From Alphaproteobacteria bacterium (GTDB taxonomy: Bacteria; Pseudomonadota; Alphaproteobacteria; SHVZ01): a stretch of 32,407 nt of DNA. The position numbers were made by a program, and so were the translations under genes. The DNA lies in NCBI GenBank assembly GCA_016869375.1, contig VGEH01000043.1:1-32407 (forward strand), read 5' to 3'. Numbering within the stretch: position 1 is the stretch's first letter; each line of letters starts with the position of its first letter. This document shows, one piece after another, positions 7,209-16,369 of the stretch. Under the pieces are notes generated by a model. It ran no database searches, was not told the DNA's origin, and saw nothing but the letters and a program-made list of their open reading frames with translations.

Positions 7209-8987
7209 TCAGGTCTTCGGCGGGGCGGCGATCCGGATCGAGACTTCGCGGAGCTGCTTTTCGCTGACTTCCGAGGGCGCGCCCATCAGGAGGTCCTCGG
7301 CGCGCTGGTTCATCGGGAAGAGGATGACCTCGCGGATGTTCGGCTCGTCGGCGATCAGCATGACGATGCGGTCGATGCCGGGCGCCGAGCCGCCATGCGG
7401 CGGGGCGCCGTAGCGGAAGGCATTCAGCATGCCGCCGAACTTCTTCTCGACCACATCGGCCGAATGGCCGGCGATCTCGAAGGCGCGCAGCATGATCTCG
7501 GCCTTGTGGTTGCGGATCGCGCCTGAGGAGAGCTCAACGCCGTTGCAGACGATGTCGTACTGGTAGGCGAGAATATCGAGCGGGTCCTTCGAGTTCAGCG
7601 CCTCGAGACCGCCCTGCGGCATCGAGAACGGGTTGTGGCTGAAGTCGATCTGGCCCGTGTCCTCGTTCAGCTCGAACATCGGGAAGTCGACGATCCAGCA
7701 GAACCTGAACGCCCTCTGCTCGATGAGCTCGAGCTCGGTGCCGACGCGCGTGCGCGCGAGGCCGGCGAGCTTCGCCGCGTCGGCCGCCTTGCCGGCGGAG
7801 AAGAACACGGCATCGCCGTCACCGGCGCCGGTCGCGGCCTTCAGCTTGGCGAGGCGATCGGCATCGAGGAATTTCGCGATCGGTCCCTTGGCCTCGCCCT
7901 TCTCGAAGACGATGTAGCCGAGGCCAGGGAAACCCTGCTCGCGCGCCCAGTCGTTGAGCTTGTCGAAGAAGGAGCGCGGCTTGTCGGCGGTCCTGGGCGC
8001 GGGAATGCCGCGCACGACGCCGCCCTTCTCGATCGCCTTGGCGAAGATGCCGAAGCCCGAGCCCTTGAACACCTCGGTCACGTCGGCGATGACCAGCGGG
8101 TTGCGCAGGTCCGGCTTGTCGTTGCCGTATTTCAGCATCGACTCGGCATAGGGAATGCGCGGGAAGGCGCCCTTGGTCACGCTGCGCCCGTCGGCGAACT
8201 CCTCGAACACGCCGGCGATCACTGGCTCGATCGCCGCGAACACGTCTTCCTGGGTGACGAAGCTCATCTCGAAGTCGAGCTGATAGAACTCGCCCGGAGA
8301 GCGGTCGGCGCGGCCATCCTCGTCGCGAAAGCAGGGCGCGATCTGGAAGTAGCGGTCGAAGCCCGCGACCATCAGCAGCTGCTTGAACTGCTGCGGGGCC
8401 TGCGGCAGCGCGTAGAACTTGCCCGGATGGAGCCGGCTCGGCACCAGGAAGTCGCGCGCGCCTTCCGGCGAGGAGGCCGTCAGGATCGGCGTCTGGAACT
8501 CGGTGAAGCCCTGCTCGATCATGCGCCGGCGGATCGAGGCGATGACCTTCGCGCGCAGCATGATGTTCCTGTGGATGCGCTCGCGGCGGAGATCGAGGAA
8601 GCGATAGCGCAGCCGCGTCTCCTCGCCGGCATCCTCCTGCGCGTTGACCTGGAGCGGCACCTGCTCGGCCGCCGACTGGATCGCGTACTCGTCGATGACG
8701 ACTTCGATTTCGCCGGTCGGGATCTGAGCGTTCACCGTCTCGGGCGAGCGCTTGACCACGCGGCCGGTCACGGTGACCACGCTCTCGACGCGCGTATCCT
8801 CGACGGCCCTGAACACGGGCTTCGACGCATCGGTCACGCATTGCGTGATGCCGTAATGATCGCGCAGATCGATGAAGAGCAGCTGCCCGTGATCGCGCTT
8901 GCGATGCACCCAGCCGGAGAGCCTGACGGTCTGCCCGACTTCGGCGGTGCGAAGCGCGGCACAGGTGTGGGTGCGATAGGAATGCAT
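7209..8987 (-). CDS. aspS: Aspartyl-tRNA synthetase
   Basis: The 592-residue protein is a bacterial-type class II AspRS charging tRNA-Asp (in many alphaproteobacteria also tRNA-Asn). The N-terminal anticodon-binding OB-fold begins [12 protein letters not shown] and contains [20 protein letters not shown]. The catalytic core has [13 protein letters not shown], motif 2 as [20 protein letters not shown], the bacterial GAD insertion domain in the middle, and motif 3 as [12 protein letters not shown] near the C-terminus. The start at 8987 gives the family's normal N-terminus; the open frame continues upstream only through the rmlA region. The gene begins 8 nt after the rmlA stop, so it is probably co-transcribed with the rhamnose genes. 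Confidence 0.97.
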   Translation of the reverse strand: MHSYRTHTCAALRTAEVGQTVRLSGWVHRKRDHGQLLFIDLRDHYGITQCVTDASKPVFRAVEDTRVESVVTVTGRVVKRSPETVNAQIPTGEIEVVIDEYAIQSAAEQVPLQVNAQEDAGEETRLRYRFLDLRRERIHRNIMLRAKVIASIRRRMIEQGFTEFQTPILTASSPEGARDFLVPSRLHPGKFYALPQAPQQFKQLLMVAGFDRYFQIAPCFRDEDGRADRSPGEFYQLDFEMSFVTQEDVFAAIEPVIAGVFEEFADGRSVTKGAFPRIPYAESMLKYGNDKPDLRNPLVIADVTEVFKGSGFGIFAKAIEKGGVVRGIPAPRTADKPRSFFDKLNDWAREQGFPGLGYIVFEKGEAKGPIAKFLDADRLAKLKAATGAGDGDAVFFSAGKAADAAKLAGLARTRVGTELELIEQRAFRFCWIVDFPMFELNEDTGQIDFSHNPFSMPQGGLEALNSKDPLDILAYQYDIVCNGVELSSGAIRNHKAEIMLRAFEIAGHSADVVEKKFGGMLNAFRYGAPPHGGSAPGIDRIVMLIADEPNIREVILFPMNQRAEDLLMGAPSEVSEKQLREVSIRIAAPPKT

Positions 8988-8995
8988 CGGAATCT

Positions 8996-9868
8996 CTACG
9001 AGTGGTCGGCGAGAACGCCGAGGAGGTAGGTGCCGTAGCCGCTCTTGAGCAGCGGCTCGGCGAGCTTCTTCATCTGCTGGGCGTCGATCCAGCCCTGGCG
9101 GAAGGCGATCTCTTCCGGGCAGGCGATCTTGAGGCCTTGGCGATCCTCGACCGCGCGCACGAACTCGCCCGCCTGCAGCAGGGAGTCGAAGGTGCCGGTA
9201 TCGAGCCAGGCGAAGCCGCGGCCGAGCTTCTCGACCTCGAGTTCGCCCATCTCGAGATAGGCGCGGTTGACGTCGGTGATCTCGTACTCGCCGCGCGCCG
9301 AGGGCTTGATCTTCGCGGCGATGTCGCAGATGCGCGCGTCGTAGAAATAGAGGCCGGTGACCGCCCAGTGGCTCTTCGGCTGCTTCGGCTTCTCCTCGAT
9401 CGAGTTGGGCTTTCCCTTCTCGTCGAAGGCGACGACGCCGTAGCGCTCCGGATCCTTGACCCAGTAGCCGAAGACGGTGGCGCCCTTGTCGATCGAGGCG
9501 GCGCGCTTCAGCGAATCCGTCAAGCCCTGGCCGAAGAAGATGTTGTCGCCGAGCACCAGCGCGGCGCGATCGCCGCCGACGAAATCGCGGCCGATGACGA
9601 AGGCCTGGGCGAGCCCGTTCGGCACCGGCTGCACGGCGTAGTTGATGGTGATGCCCCACTGGCGGCCGTCGCTGAGCAGGCGCTTGAAGGCGGCCTGGTC
9701 CTCGGGCGTGGTGATGATCATCACGTCCTTGATCCCCGCCAGCATCAGCGTGGTCAGCGGGTAGTAGATCATCGGCTTGTCGTTGACGGGCAGCAGCTGC
9801 TTCGACGTCGCCAAGGTCAAAGGATGCAGCCTAGTGCCGCTGCCGCCGGCGAGGATGATGCCCTTCAT
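8996..9868 (-). CDS. rmlA: Glucose-1-phosphate thymidylyltransferase
   Basis: This 290-residue cytoplasmic enzyme makes dTDP-glucose from glucose-1-phosphate and dTTP, the first step of dTDP-L-rhamnose synthesis. The nucleotide-binding motif [13 protein letters not shown] is at residues 6-18, [16 protein letters not shown] follows, and [13 protein letters not shown] carries the metal-binding Asp. Length matches RmlA/RfbA. ATG 9868 overlaps the rmlD stop (ATGA). Gene order rmlC-rmlB-rmlD-rmlA with overlapping ends indicates one operon; aspS follows after 8 nt. This is the first enzyme of the pathway and the usual point of feedback control by dTDP-rhamnose. Confidence 0.96.
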   Translation of the reverse strand: MKGIILAGGSGTRLHPLTLATSKQLLPVNDKPMIYYPLTTLMLAGIKDVMIITTPEDQAAFKRLLSDGRQWGITINYAVQPVPNGLAQAFVIGRDFVGGDRAALVLGDNIFFGQGLTDSLKRAASIDKGATVFGYWVKDPERYGVVAFDEKGKPNSIEEKPKQPKSHWAVTGLYFYDARICDIAAKIKPSARGEYEITDVNRAYLEMGELEVEKLGRGFAWLDTGTFDSLLQAGEFVRAVEDRQGLKIACPEEIAFRQGWIDAQQMKKLAEPLLKSGYGTYLLGVLADHS

Positions 9869-10727
9869 GACTTTTCTTCTAGGAGGATGGCGAGCGTCTC
9901 GTCCAGCGCCGCTTCCCAAGGGCGACGGACGACACCGAAAGTGGCGACGATCTTCGAGCAGTCGAGGCGCGAATTCTGCGGACGTCTCGCCGGCGTCGGA
10001 TAGCCCGAGGTCGGGATCGGTTCGATCTTCGGGGTCTTGCCGAGTTTGGGTCCCGCCTTTACCCAGATCGCGCTCGCGAGTCCATGCCAGCTGGTCGCGC
10101 CCTCGGCCGTGTAGTGATAGGTGCCGGCGTTGCTCTGGTTGAGCGCCTTCGCCACCAGCACGACCGCCGCGGCGATGTCGTCGGCGAGCGTCGGAGCGCC
10201 GGTCTGGTCGGCGACGACCTTCAGGACGTCGCGCTCCTTGCCGAGGCGCAGCATCGTCTTGACGAAGTTGTTGCCGTGGACGGCATAGACCCAGCTTGTC
10301 CTGACGATCGCGTGGCGCGGGTTGGTCTCGCGCACGGCGCGTTCGCCGGCTTCCTTGCCGAGGCCGTAGATCGACGTCGGGTTGACCAGATCGTCCTCGA
10401 CATAGGGCTCGTTCTTGGTGCCGTCGAAGACGTAGTCGGTCGAAAGCTGCACGATCGGCAGGCCGCGCTTCGCCGTCTCGGCGGCCAGCACGCCGGGCGC
10501 CGCGGCGTTCACGGCGACCGACAGCGCGCCCTCGCTCTCCGCCTTGTCGACGGCGGTGTAGGCGCCTGCGTTGATCACGCCGTCGATGCCGTCGGGCAGC
10601 CGGATCGTCTCCGGCTTCGACAGATCGAGCTCCGCACGCGGCGGCGCGATCACGGTGACGCCGAGCCTGGGTGCGAGACGCTGCAGCGCCTCGCCGACCT
10701 GGCCCGTGCCGCCGGTGACGAGGAGTC

Positions 10728-10731
<4 letters not shown>
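9865..10731 (-). CDS. rmlD: dTDP-4-dehydrorhamnose reductase
   Basis: The 288-residue short-chain dehydrogenase/reductase performs the final NAD(P)H-dependent reduction giving dTDP-L-rhamnose. The Rossmann glycine motif is VTGGTGQVG (5-13), the active-site region is LSTDYVFDG (96-104), and the catalytic Tyr-x-x-x-Lys is Y122GLGK126 in [13 protein letters not shown]. The C-terminal substrate domain includes [20 protein letters not shown], typical of RmlD. It starts at ATG 10731, overlapping the rmlB stop by ATGA, and its own stop overlaps the rmlA start. A much longer open frame through this gene is an artefact of another reading frame. Confidence 0.96.
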
Positions 10732-11776
<1,045 letters not shown>

Positions 11777-11780
<4 letters not shown>

Positions 11781-12343
11781 GACGCGCCGTAGGTGAAGTG
11801 CGCCGGATGGTCGGCGAAGGTGGGCAGCACCTTGTCCTTGTCGGAGAGCAGCGCGCCGTCGCCCTTCACCGGCCAGTCGATGCCGAGCGCGGGGTCGTTC
11901 CAGAGGATGCCGAACTCGTGCTCTTTGGAGTAGAGCTGGGTCACCTTGTAGAGAACCTCGGTGCCTTCGGTGAGCGTGCAGAAGCCGTGCGCGAATCCGG
12001 CCGGCACGTAGATCTGATTCCACTTCTCGGCCGAGATCTCGCAGGCGACGTGCCTGCCATAGGTCGGCGATCCGCGGCGGATATCGACCGCGACATCCAG
12101 GATCGCGCCCTTCACCACGCGCACCAGCTTGGCCTGGGCCGTCGGCGCGATCTGGTAGTGGAGCCCGCGCACCGTGCCCTTCGGCCCGGAGAGGGAATGA
12201 TTGTCCTGGATCCAGACGTCGGTGATGCCGGCGGCATGGAAGGCGCGCTGACTATAGGTCTCCGAGAAGAAGCCGCGGGCATCCCCGAACTTCTTGGGCG
12301 CGATGATTTTGACCTCGGGGATCGAGGTCGCCTGGATGTCCAT
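11777..12343 (-). CDS. rmlC: dTDP-4-dehydrorhamnose 3,5-epimerase
   Basis: At 188 residues this is a typical cupin-fold RmlC, epimerising carbons 3 and 5 of the keto sugar before RmlD acts. [10 protein letters not shown] (21-30) and VRGLHYQ with the catalytic base H62 are present, followed by [18 protein letters not shown], the FAHGF segment and Y132 in [14 protein letters not shown], the expected acid. It is the first gene of the rml-aspS operon; a candidate promoter lies 40-70 bp upstream. Start ATG 12343 gives the standard N-terminus. Confidence 0.96.
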
Positions 12344-12381
12344 GAAACCGGCCGATTTCTAGGGATTTGAACGGAGCGGGG

Positions 12382-12411
12382 GCTATATCACGCAGGCGCG
12401 AGAGGGGGCAA
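12382..12411 (-). promoter_or_regulatory. Candidate promoter of the rmlCBDA-aspS operon
   Basis: TTGCCC (12406-12411) and TATAGC (12382-12387) on the minus strand are 18 bp apart and would start transcription about 30 nt before rmlC. The gap to the divergent small gene at 12476 also holds an uninterrupted run of C residues near 12418-12425. Confidence 0.45.
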
Positions 12412-12475
12412 GGAAAGCCCCCCCCGGGCGGGCGCAACCACCCCGGCGGAACGGTTGTTTTGCGGCTAACCGGCC

Positions 12476-12691
12476 ATGGCAGACCTGCTCAACGACCCCG
12501 ACCACTGGCGCAAGCGCGCGGAAGACGCGCGAGCGCGAGCCGAGACCTTCACGGGTACCGCCCGGGAGGCCATGCTCGGGATCGCCGACAGCTATGAAAC
12601 CCTGGCGCGGCACGCCGAGCGGCGGCGGTCGGCGATGCCGACCCGCTGGGTCACGGCGCCGCTCCCCGGGCACAGGTCCCCTAGCGATTGA
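12476..12691 (+). CDS. Small alpha-helical hypothetical protein
   Basis: The 71-residue protein begins MADLLNDPDHWRKRAEDA and continues with a charged helix and AREAMLGIADSYETLARHAERR. I recognise the pattern (an R-x-R-A-E start, then R-x-x-M-L-x-I-A-x-S-Y-E-x-L-A) as a family of short two-helix proteins seen in alphaproteobacteria, without known function. A second protein with the same pattern is at 14916-15146. No signal peptide or membrane segment is visible. It diverges from rmlC and its last 11 bases overlap the convergent vapC-like gene. No clear ribosome-binding site was seen. Confidence 0.65.
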   Translation: MADLLNDPDHWRKRAEDARARAETFTGTAREAMLGIADSYETLARHAERRRSAMPTRWVTAPLPGHRSPSD

Positions 12692-13127
12692 ACAGGGCCA
12701 GCGGCAGGACCCGCGGCAGGGTCGTCCGTTCGACCGAGGCGTTGCGCACGAAGCTCGAAAACCGCGTGTCAGCGGTGATGAGTGGCAGCTCCAGCAGCCA
12801 GGCGGTCGCCAGGTAGACGCAGTCGCGAGCGGGGTGTTTGAGCTCGATCGCGAAGCCGACGATCTGGTCGAGCAGGGATCGGGTCGGGTGCAGGCCGATC
12901 TCGGCCTGCTGGAGCAGCTGCGTCGCCTCGGCGATCTGAGCGGGCGTCATTTCCTGCCTGAGACCCTTTCGCCACAGGATCTCGGCGCAATCGGCGGTGA
13001 GCAGGTCGGGGGCATGCAGCGAAACACCTCGCAGCGAGAGCGCCGCCTCGCTCAGCGGCTCGTCGGCGAACCACTTCATGACGACGCTGGCGTCGACGAC
13101 GCAGCCGCGGTCCAGGTTCGGCCTCAC
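12681..13127 (-). CDS. vapC: PIN-domain toxin ribonuclease (VapC/FitB-like)
   Basis: This 148-residue protein has the PIN-domain acidic quartet: D12 in VVDASVVMKWF, E49 in DCAEILW, D102 in ARDCVYLATA and D120 in ITADTRF. Such enzymes are magnesium-dependent RNases that cleave tRNA or other RNA and are blocked by the cognate antitoxin. It starts with GTG at 13127, overlapping the antitoxin stop as GTGA, the usual order and coupling for vapBC/fitAB. The specific RNA target cannot be predicted. All expected catalytic residues are present, so the toxin looks intact. Confidence 0.9.
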   Translation of the reverse strand: MRPNLDRGCVVDASVVMKWFADEPLSEAALSLRGVSLHAPDLLTADCAEILWRKGLRQEMTPAQIAEATQLLQQAEIGLHPTRSLLDQIVGFAIELKHPARDCVYLATAWLLELPLITADTRFSSFVRNASVERTTLPRVLPLALFNR

Positions 13128-13363
13128 GGCTCGTCCCGCCCCTGGCGCAGCAGGACCTCGGAAAGCGACTGCACCCGGCCCTTCGTCTCGCCGCGCAATT
13201 TCGCCGCGCGCTCCCAGAAATCGCTTCCGGGCTCGCCCGCCGCTGTCGCACGCAGGATCTCGCGGACTTCAGCCTCCATCGAGCGGCCATGGCGGGCCGC
13301 CCGAAGACGAATCTTGAAGGCGACCTCGTCGTCGAGGTTGCGGATGACGATGCTTTTGGCCAG
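13124..13363 (-). CDS. FitA/VapB-like ribbon-helix-helix antitoxin
   Basis: The core AKSIVIRNLDDEV then ARHGRSMEAEVREIL is the FitA-type ribbon-helix-helix DNA-binding domain; the C-terminal half should wrap around the PIN toxin. I place the start at CTG 13363-13361, because FitA-like proteins begin one residue before AKSIVIRNL, giving 79 residues, the usual size. The next ATGs upstream (13411 and 13402) would add about 16 residues encoded by a region made of operator-like repeats. An AGG-containing ribosome-binding site lies about 8 nt before the CTG. If the ATG is used instead, the gene is 13124-13411. The protein probably represses its own operon together with the toxin. Confidence 0.8.
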   Translation of the reverse strand: MAKSIVIRNLDDEVAFKIRLRAARHGRSMEAEVREILRATAAGEPGSDFWERAAKLRGETKGRVQSLSEVLLRQGRDEP

Positions 13364-13370
13364 TTTTCGC

Positions 13371-13402
13371 CTATCTGATAGCGTTGATAGCAATGATATC
13401 AT
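13371..13402. promoter_or_regulatory. Repeat-type operator of the vapBC-like operon
   Basis: TGATAGC (13376-13382), TGATAGC (13385-13391) and TGATATC (13394-13400) are spaced exactly 9 bp apart. They overlap the palindromes CTATCTGATAG (13371-13381) and ATGATATCAT (13393-13402). On the minus strand the last includes TATGAT, a possible -10 element. This suits cooperative binding by a ribbon-helix-helix antitoxin. Confidence 0.55.
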
Positions 13403-13477
13403 AGTTGGCATGGTTCGGCCAGCCCCGAAGCATCGGGCGAGTCGGCGCGGCTAGGGTCCGGCGCAAAGGAGCCCCCC

Positions 13478-13783
13478 ATGAGCGTCACAGTGCTGATCCG
13501 CTACCAGATCGACCCGTTCCAGAAGGATGCCTTCCGGGCCTATGCGAAGAACTGGCTCTCCATCATCCCGCGCTGCGGCGGCGGGCTGTTGGGATACTTC
13601 CTGCCGCATGAAGGCACCAACAACGTGGCCTGGGCGCTGATCTCCTTCGACAGCCTCGCCGCCTACGAGACCTATCGCGCGCGGATCAAATCCGACGCCG
13701 AGGGCGCCTCCAACTTCGCCTTCGCCCAGCGCGAACGCTTCATCCTCGCCGAGGAGCGCACGTTCCTGCAGAAGGTGACGTAA
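13478..13783 (+). CDS. NIPSNAP-family protein
   Basis: This 101-residue single-domain protein has the dimeric alpha-beta barrel pattern of NIPSNAP proteins: [22 protein letters not shown], then [34 protein letters not shown], ending in a polar helix and RTFLQK. Bacterial members are small and of unknown role, often near ABM-domain proteins as here. A good AAAGGAG ribosome-binding site precedes the ATG. It is followed after 26 bp by an ABM-domain gene on the same strand, probably in one transcript. Confidence 0.85.
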   Translation: MSVTVLIRYQIDPFQKDAFRAYAKNWLSIIPRCGGGLLGYFLPHEGTNNVAWALISFDSLAAYETYRARIKSDAEGASNFAFAQRERFILAEERTFLQKVT

Positions 13784-13809
13784 GGTCGCCGGATCGGGGA
13801 GGAACGCCG

Positions 13810-14154
13810 ATGATCGCCGTCATCTTCGAAGTCTGGCCGGCCGAGGGCCGCAAGCAGGCCTATCTCGACATCGCCGCCGAGCTGAAGCCGCTGCTGGCGG
13901 AGATGGACGGCTTCATCTCGATCGAGCGCTTCGAGAGCCTGAGCGAGCCGGGCAAGCTGCTGTCGCTCTCCTTCTGGCGCGACGAGGAGGCGGTGAAGGC
14001 CTGGCGCAACCTCGAGCCGCATCGCACGGCACAGGCGAAGGGTCGCGCCGGCCTGTTCAGGGACTATCGCCTGCGCATCGCCGGCGTGATCCGCGATTAC
14101 GGCCTCGCCGAGCGCGGCCAGGCGCCCGGCGACAGCCGAGGCCTGCACGGCTAG
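13810..14154 (+). CDS. Antibiotic biosynthesis monooxygenase (ABM) domain protein
   Basis: The 114-residue protein shows the ABM-type ferredoxin-like fold pattern: IAVIFEVWPAEGRKQAYLDIA, EMDGFISIERFES, then KLLSLSFWRDEEAVKAWRN and HRTAQAKGRAGLF. Members act as cofactor-less monooxygenases or heme-degrading enzymes, or have no known activity; the exact role cannot be read here. A GGGGAGG ribosome-binding site lies before the ATG. The stop TAG shares bases with the stop of the convergent PadR gene (CTAG). Confidence 0.85.
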   Translation: MIAVIFEVWPAEGRKQAYLDIAAELKPLLAEMDGFISIERFESLSEPGKLLSLSFWRDEEAVKAWRNLEPHRTAQAKGRAGLFRDYRLRIAGVIRDYGLAERGQAPGDSRGLHG

Positions 14155-14705
14155 CTGCGCTCGACCTCGATCGCGGCGACGTCGATCGCCGCGGCGATCT
14201 TGCGCAGGCGTTCCTCGTCGAGGCCGGGCTCGGAGAGCTTGAGCTTGAGCGCCACCTTCAGGTTCTCCATGGCGCGCACGACGGGTGGAGCGGCGAAGCT
14301 GCCGCGCGCCGACTGCATACGCTGGAACAGCGCTTCGACCGTGGCGCGGTTCGCTTCCAGCACGGAGGCGCCTTCCGGCGTCACCGCGTAGAGCTTCTTG
14401 CCGCCCTCTTCCTTGGTGATCGTGACGTAGCCGAACTCCTCGAGCATGGTCAGCGTCGGGTAGATGACGCCGGGGCTCGGCGAGTAGGCGCCGCCCAGCT
14501 TCTCCTCGATCGCCTTGATCAGCTCGTAGCCGTGGCGGGGCGTCTCGGCCAGGAGCTGGAGGAGCACAAAGCGCAGCTCGCCATGCTCGAAGGGACGTCC
14601 GCGCCCGCCGCCGCGGCGATGGCCGCGGCTGAAATGCCGGTCGCCGAGGCTGCCCCGCATCCCGCGGCGGTCATGACGGTGGGTGTGCTTGTGATGATGA
14701 AACAT
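14151..14705 (-). CDS. PadR-family repressor with His-rich N-terminus (YqjI-like)
   Basis: The 184-residue protein has a histidine- and arginine-rich tail of about 40 residues (FHHHKHTHRH at the start), then the PadR winged helix: HGELRFVLLQLLAE, HGYELIKAIEEKLGGAYSP, SPGVIYPTLTMLEE and GGKKLYAVTPEG. The layout and wording closely follow E. coli YqjI, whose His-rich tail binds nickel and which represses the ferric reductase gene yqjH and its own gene. Metal sensing here is inference from that similarity. No yqjH-like gene is in the window. Upstream lies a promoter covered with palindromes, fitting autoregulation. Confidence 0.88.
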   Translation of the reverse strand: MFHHHKHTHRHDRRGMRGSLGDRHFSRGHRRGGGRGRPFEHGELRFVLLQLLAETPRHGYELIKAIEEKLGGAYSPSPGVIYPTLTMLEEFGYVTITKEEGGKKLYAVTPEGASVLEANRATVEALFQRMQSARGSFAAPPVVRAMENLKVALKLKLSEPGLDEERLRKIAAAIDVAAIEVERS

Positions 14706-14747
14706 GCTTTCCCTTGGTTGATGCGGCCGAATCAGGCTCGCATTTCC

Positions 14748-14799
14748 AAGATATGTTCAGATATATCGTACGTCAAGATATATCGAAATATGTCGACAT
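14748..14799 (-). promoter_or_regulatory. Promoter and multi-palindrome operator of the padR gene
   Basis: On the minus strand TTGACG (14771-14776) and TATCTT (14748-14753) are 17 bp apart, a good sigma-70 promoter. Two perfect GATATATC palindromes (14760-14767 and 14777-14784) are 17 bp apart, one in the spacer and one just upstream of the -35 element; ATGTCGACAT (14790-14799) is a third palindrome. PadR-type repressors bind such AT-rich symmetric sites. Confidence 0.65.
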
Positions 14800-14915
14800 G
14801 CCTCCGCTAGGCCCTTGATCGCACTAGTAGCTTGTCGGGACCCGGCCCTCGCGATGCCCGCCAAATTTTTTTCAAAAAAGCCGGAACTCTCTCGCTTATG
14901 TTGGGTTGTCGCTCC

Positions 14916-15146
14916 ATGCCGGTCACCAGCCATGACGCTCAGCGTTGCCGGGAGAGGGCCGTCGCTCATCGCCGCCTCGCGGCGACGACGGACGACCCGG
15001 AGCTGCGCGACGGCTATCTCCGGCTCGCGATTTCCTACGAGATGCTGGCGGATGCGGTGATCGAGCTCGATCGCACCGAAAGCTGGTTCGCGGCCAAGCT
15101 CGCCGAGCCCTCGCTCGGCATCGGCGCCGGCGGCGTCAGCGGCTGA
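14916..15146 (+). CDS. Small alpha-helical hypothetical protein, paralogue of the 12476 gene product
   Basis: From ATG 14916 the product has 76 residues: MPVTSHDAQRCRERAVAHRR, a DDPELRDGYLRLAISYEMLADAV segment and a hydrophilic tail. It shares the R-x-R-A, then R-x-x-x-L-x-x-A-x-S-Y-E-x-L-A pattern with the protein at 12476-12691, so both belong to one family of short helical proteins. An in-frame ATG at 14898 is an alternative start; neither has a good ribosome-binding site. It is divergent from padR across the palindromic operator. Function unknown. The 139 bp after it, up to the VOC gene, show no convincing gene. Confidence 0.6.
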   Translation: MPVTSHDAQRCRERAVAHRRLAATTDDPELRDGYLRLAISYEMLADAVIELDRTESWFAAKLAEPSLGIGAGGVSG

Positions 15147-15285
15147 AGCTCGGCGACGAAGAATCAGGCGAGCAGCGCGCAGAGATGCGCCTCCTGCCTC
15201 GGCGATCCTCTCCACGGCGGTGTGCTGGCGCTTGGCGGTGACGACGCGGCACGCGGGCGCGCTCGTCTTGCGGCGGTCACGACAG

Positions 15286-15744
15286 CTATTCCGCCGCCTT
15301 CGCTGCCGCCTGCGCCTGCTCGACCACGACCATCCAGGAGATGCCGAACCTGTCGGCGACCATGCCGAAGGCCGGCGAGAAGAAGGTTCTGGCGATCGGC
15401 ATCTGCACCTCGCAGCCGTCGCCGAGCGCCTTGACGACGCGATGCGCGTCGGCCTCGGTCTTGGCGTTGTAGGAGAGCGAGAAGCCTTCGAACTTCAGCG
15501 GCGCGTTGCCCATGCCGTCGGAGCCCATCACCGCGGTGCCGCCGATGTTGAGGCACATATGCATCACGCTGTCGGGATCGGGCGCCCTGCCATCGGCGGC
15601 GCAGCCCTCGGCGCCGGGCTTGCCGGCATCGGGGTTGTCCCTGAAGCGCAGCAGCATCCCGATCTCGGCGCCGAGCGTCTTGCGGTAGAAGTGGGCGGCC
15701 TCTTCGGCGCGGCCGTTGAAGAACAGATAGGGCGTGACGGTCAT
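15286..15744 (-). CDS. VOC-family protein (PhnB/YjdN-like)
   Basis: The 152-residue protein has the glyoxalase/bleomycin-resistance fold pattern of PhnB-type proteins: TPYLFFNGRAEEAAHFYRKT, GAEIGMLLRF, SVMHMCLNIGGTAVMGSD, then FEGFSLSYNAKTEADAHRV and FSPAFGMVADRFGISWMV. Members are usually annotated from the old 3-demethylubiquinone methyltransferase domain name, but most have no proven reaction. The start ATG at 15744 gives the standard N-terminus. A 24-bp palindrome lies upstream, suggesting control by a regulator whose gene is not adjacent. Confidence 0.88.
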   Translation of the reverse strand: MTVTPYLFFNGRAEEAAHFYRKTLGAEIGMLLRFRDNPDAGKPGAEGCAADGRAPDPDSVMHMCLNIGGTAVMGSDGMGNAPLKFEGFSLSYNAKTEADAHRVVKALGDGCEVQMPIARTFFSPAFGMVADRFGISWMVVVEQAQAAAKAAE

Positions 15745-15779
15745 GGTGTTCCCTGTCGATGAATGTTTTCAGTGTCGTT

Positions 15780-15803
15780 AATTAGGTTGATGTCAACTCA
15801 ATT
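15780..15803. promoter_or_regulatory. 24-bp palindromic operator candidate upstream of the VOC gene
   Basis: GTTGA and TCAAC flank a 2-bp centre (15786-15797), and the symmetry extends outward to AATT on both sides with two mismatched positions per arm. On the minus strand the right arm contains a perfect TTGACA -35 hexamer, though no good -10 element was found at the normal distance. Such sites resemble ArsR-type operators; this is inference. Confidence 0.5.
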
Positions 15804-15869
15804 CCGCTCTGTCAACCGGCCGATCTGTGATCAAGTGTCGATGAACATTCGTTCGGGGGGACGAACCTG

Positions 15870-16367
15870 ATGCTTGCCGGTACCGATCTCACGCGCTGGG
15901 CGAAGCTGCTGGCCTTGGCCGGCATCGCCGCGCATATGACGCTTGTCGCTTTCGGCAACGTGACCGACTACGCCTCCAACTGGGCGTTCGTGCAGCACGT
16001 GCTGTCCATGGACACGACCTTCAAGAGCCCGTCCCTGATGTGGCGCGCGGTCACCAATGTCGCGGTGCAGGAGGTGGCCTACCTCCTGATCATCCTCGCC
16101 GAGGCGGTCGCTGCGCTGCTGATGTGGTGGGGCTTTGCCAGGCTGTGGCAGGTGCGCATGGCGCTCCCTGCCGACTTCCACGCCGCCAAGGGCCTCGCGC
16201 TCTTCGCGCTCGCCTGGGGCTTCGCGATCTGGGTGGTGGGGTTCATGACCATCGGCGGCGAATGGTTCGCGATGTGGCAGTCGCAGGCCTGGAACGGCAG
16301 CACCGCCGCGGCGCGCTTCTTCTCGATGACGGGCATCGTCATGATCTTCGTCGCGATGCGGGAGTAG
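15870..16367 (+). CDS. DUF2165 family membrane protein
   Basis: This 165-residue protein has the DUF2165 signature VAFGNVTDYASNWAFVQHVLSMDTTF (read here as several overlapping short motifs: NVTDY, FVQHVLSMD), followed by hydrophobic helices at about 10-30, 70-90, 108-130 and 145-163, so four membrane segments are expected. The family has no known function. GGGGGGA before the ATG is a usable ribosome-binding site. The GNAT gene follows after 2 bp, so the two are likely co-transcribed. Confidence 0.85.
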   Translation: MLAGTDLTRWAKLLALAGIAAHMTLVAFGNVTDYASNWAFVQHVLSMDTTFKSPSLMWRAVTNVAVQEVAYLLIILAEAVAALLMWWGFARLWQVRMALPADFHAAKGLALFALAWGFAIWVVGFMTIGGEWFAMWQSQAWNGSTAAARFFSMTGIVMIFVAMRE

Positions 16368-16369
16368 GG

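Noticed and set aside
7635..9029. 464-residue plus-strand open frame opposite aspS
   Set aside because: aspS is certain; the frame is its GC-rich shadow.
14860..14885. T-run and A-run resembling a terminator
   Set aside because: The T and A runs pair only with each other and no GC-rich stem precedes them; no gene ends just before them.
15147..15285. Possible gene remnant between the small helical protein and the VOC gene
   Set aside because: Short open frames exist on both strands, but none has a recognisable motif or ribosome-binding site.
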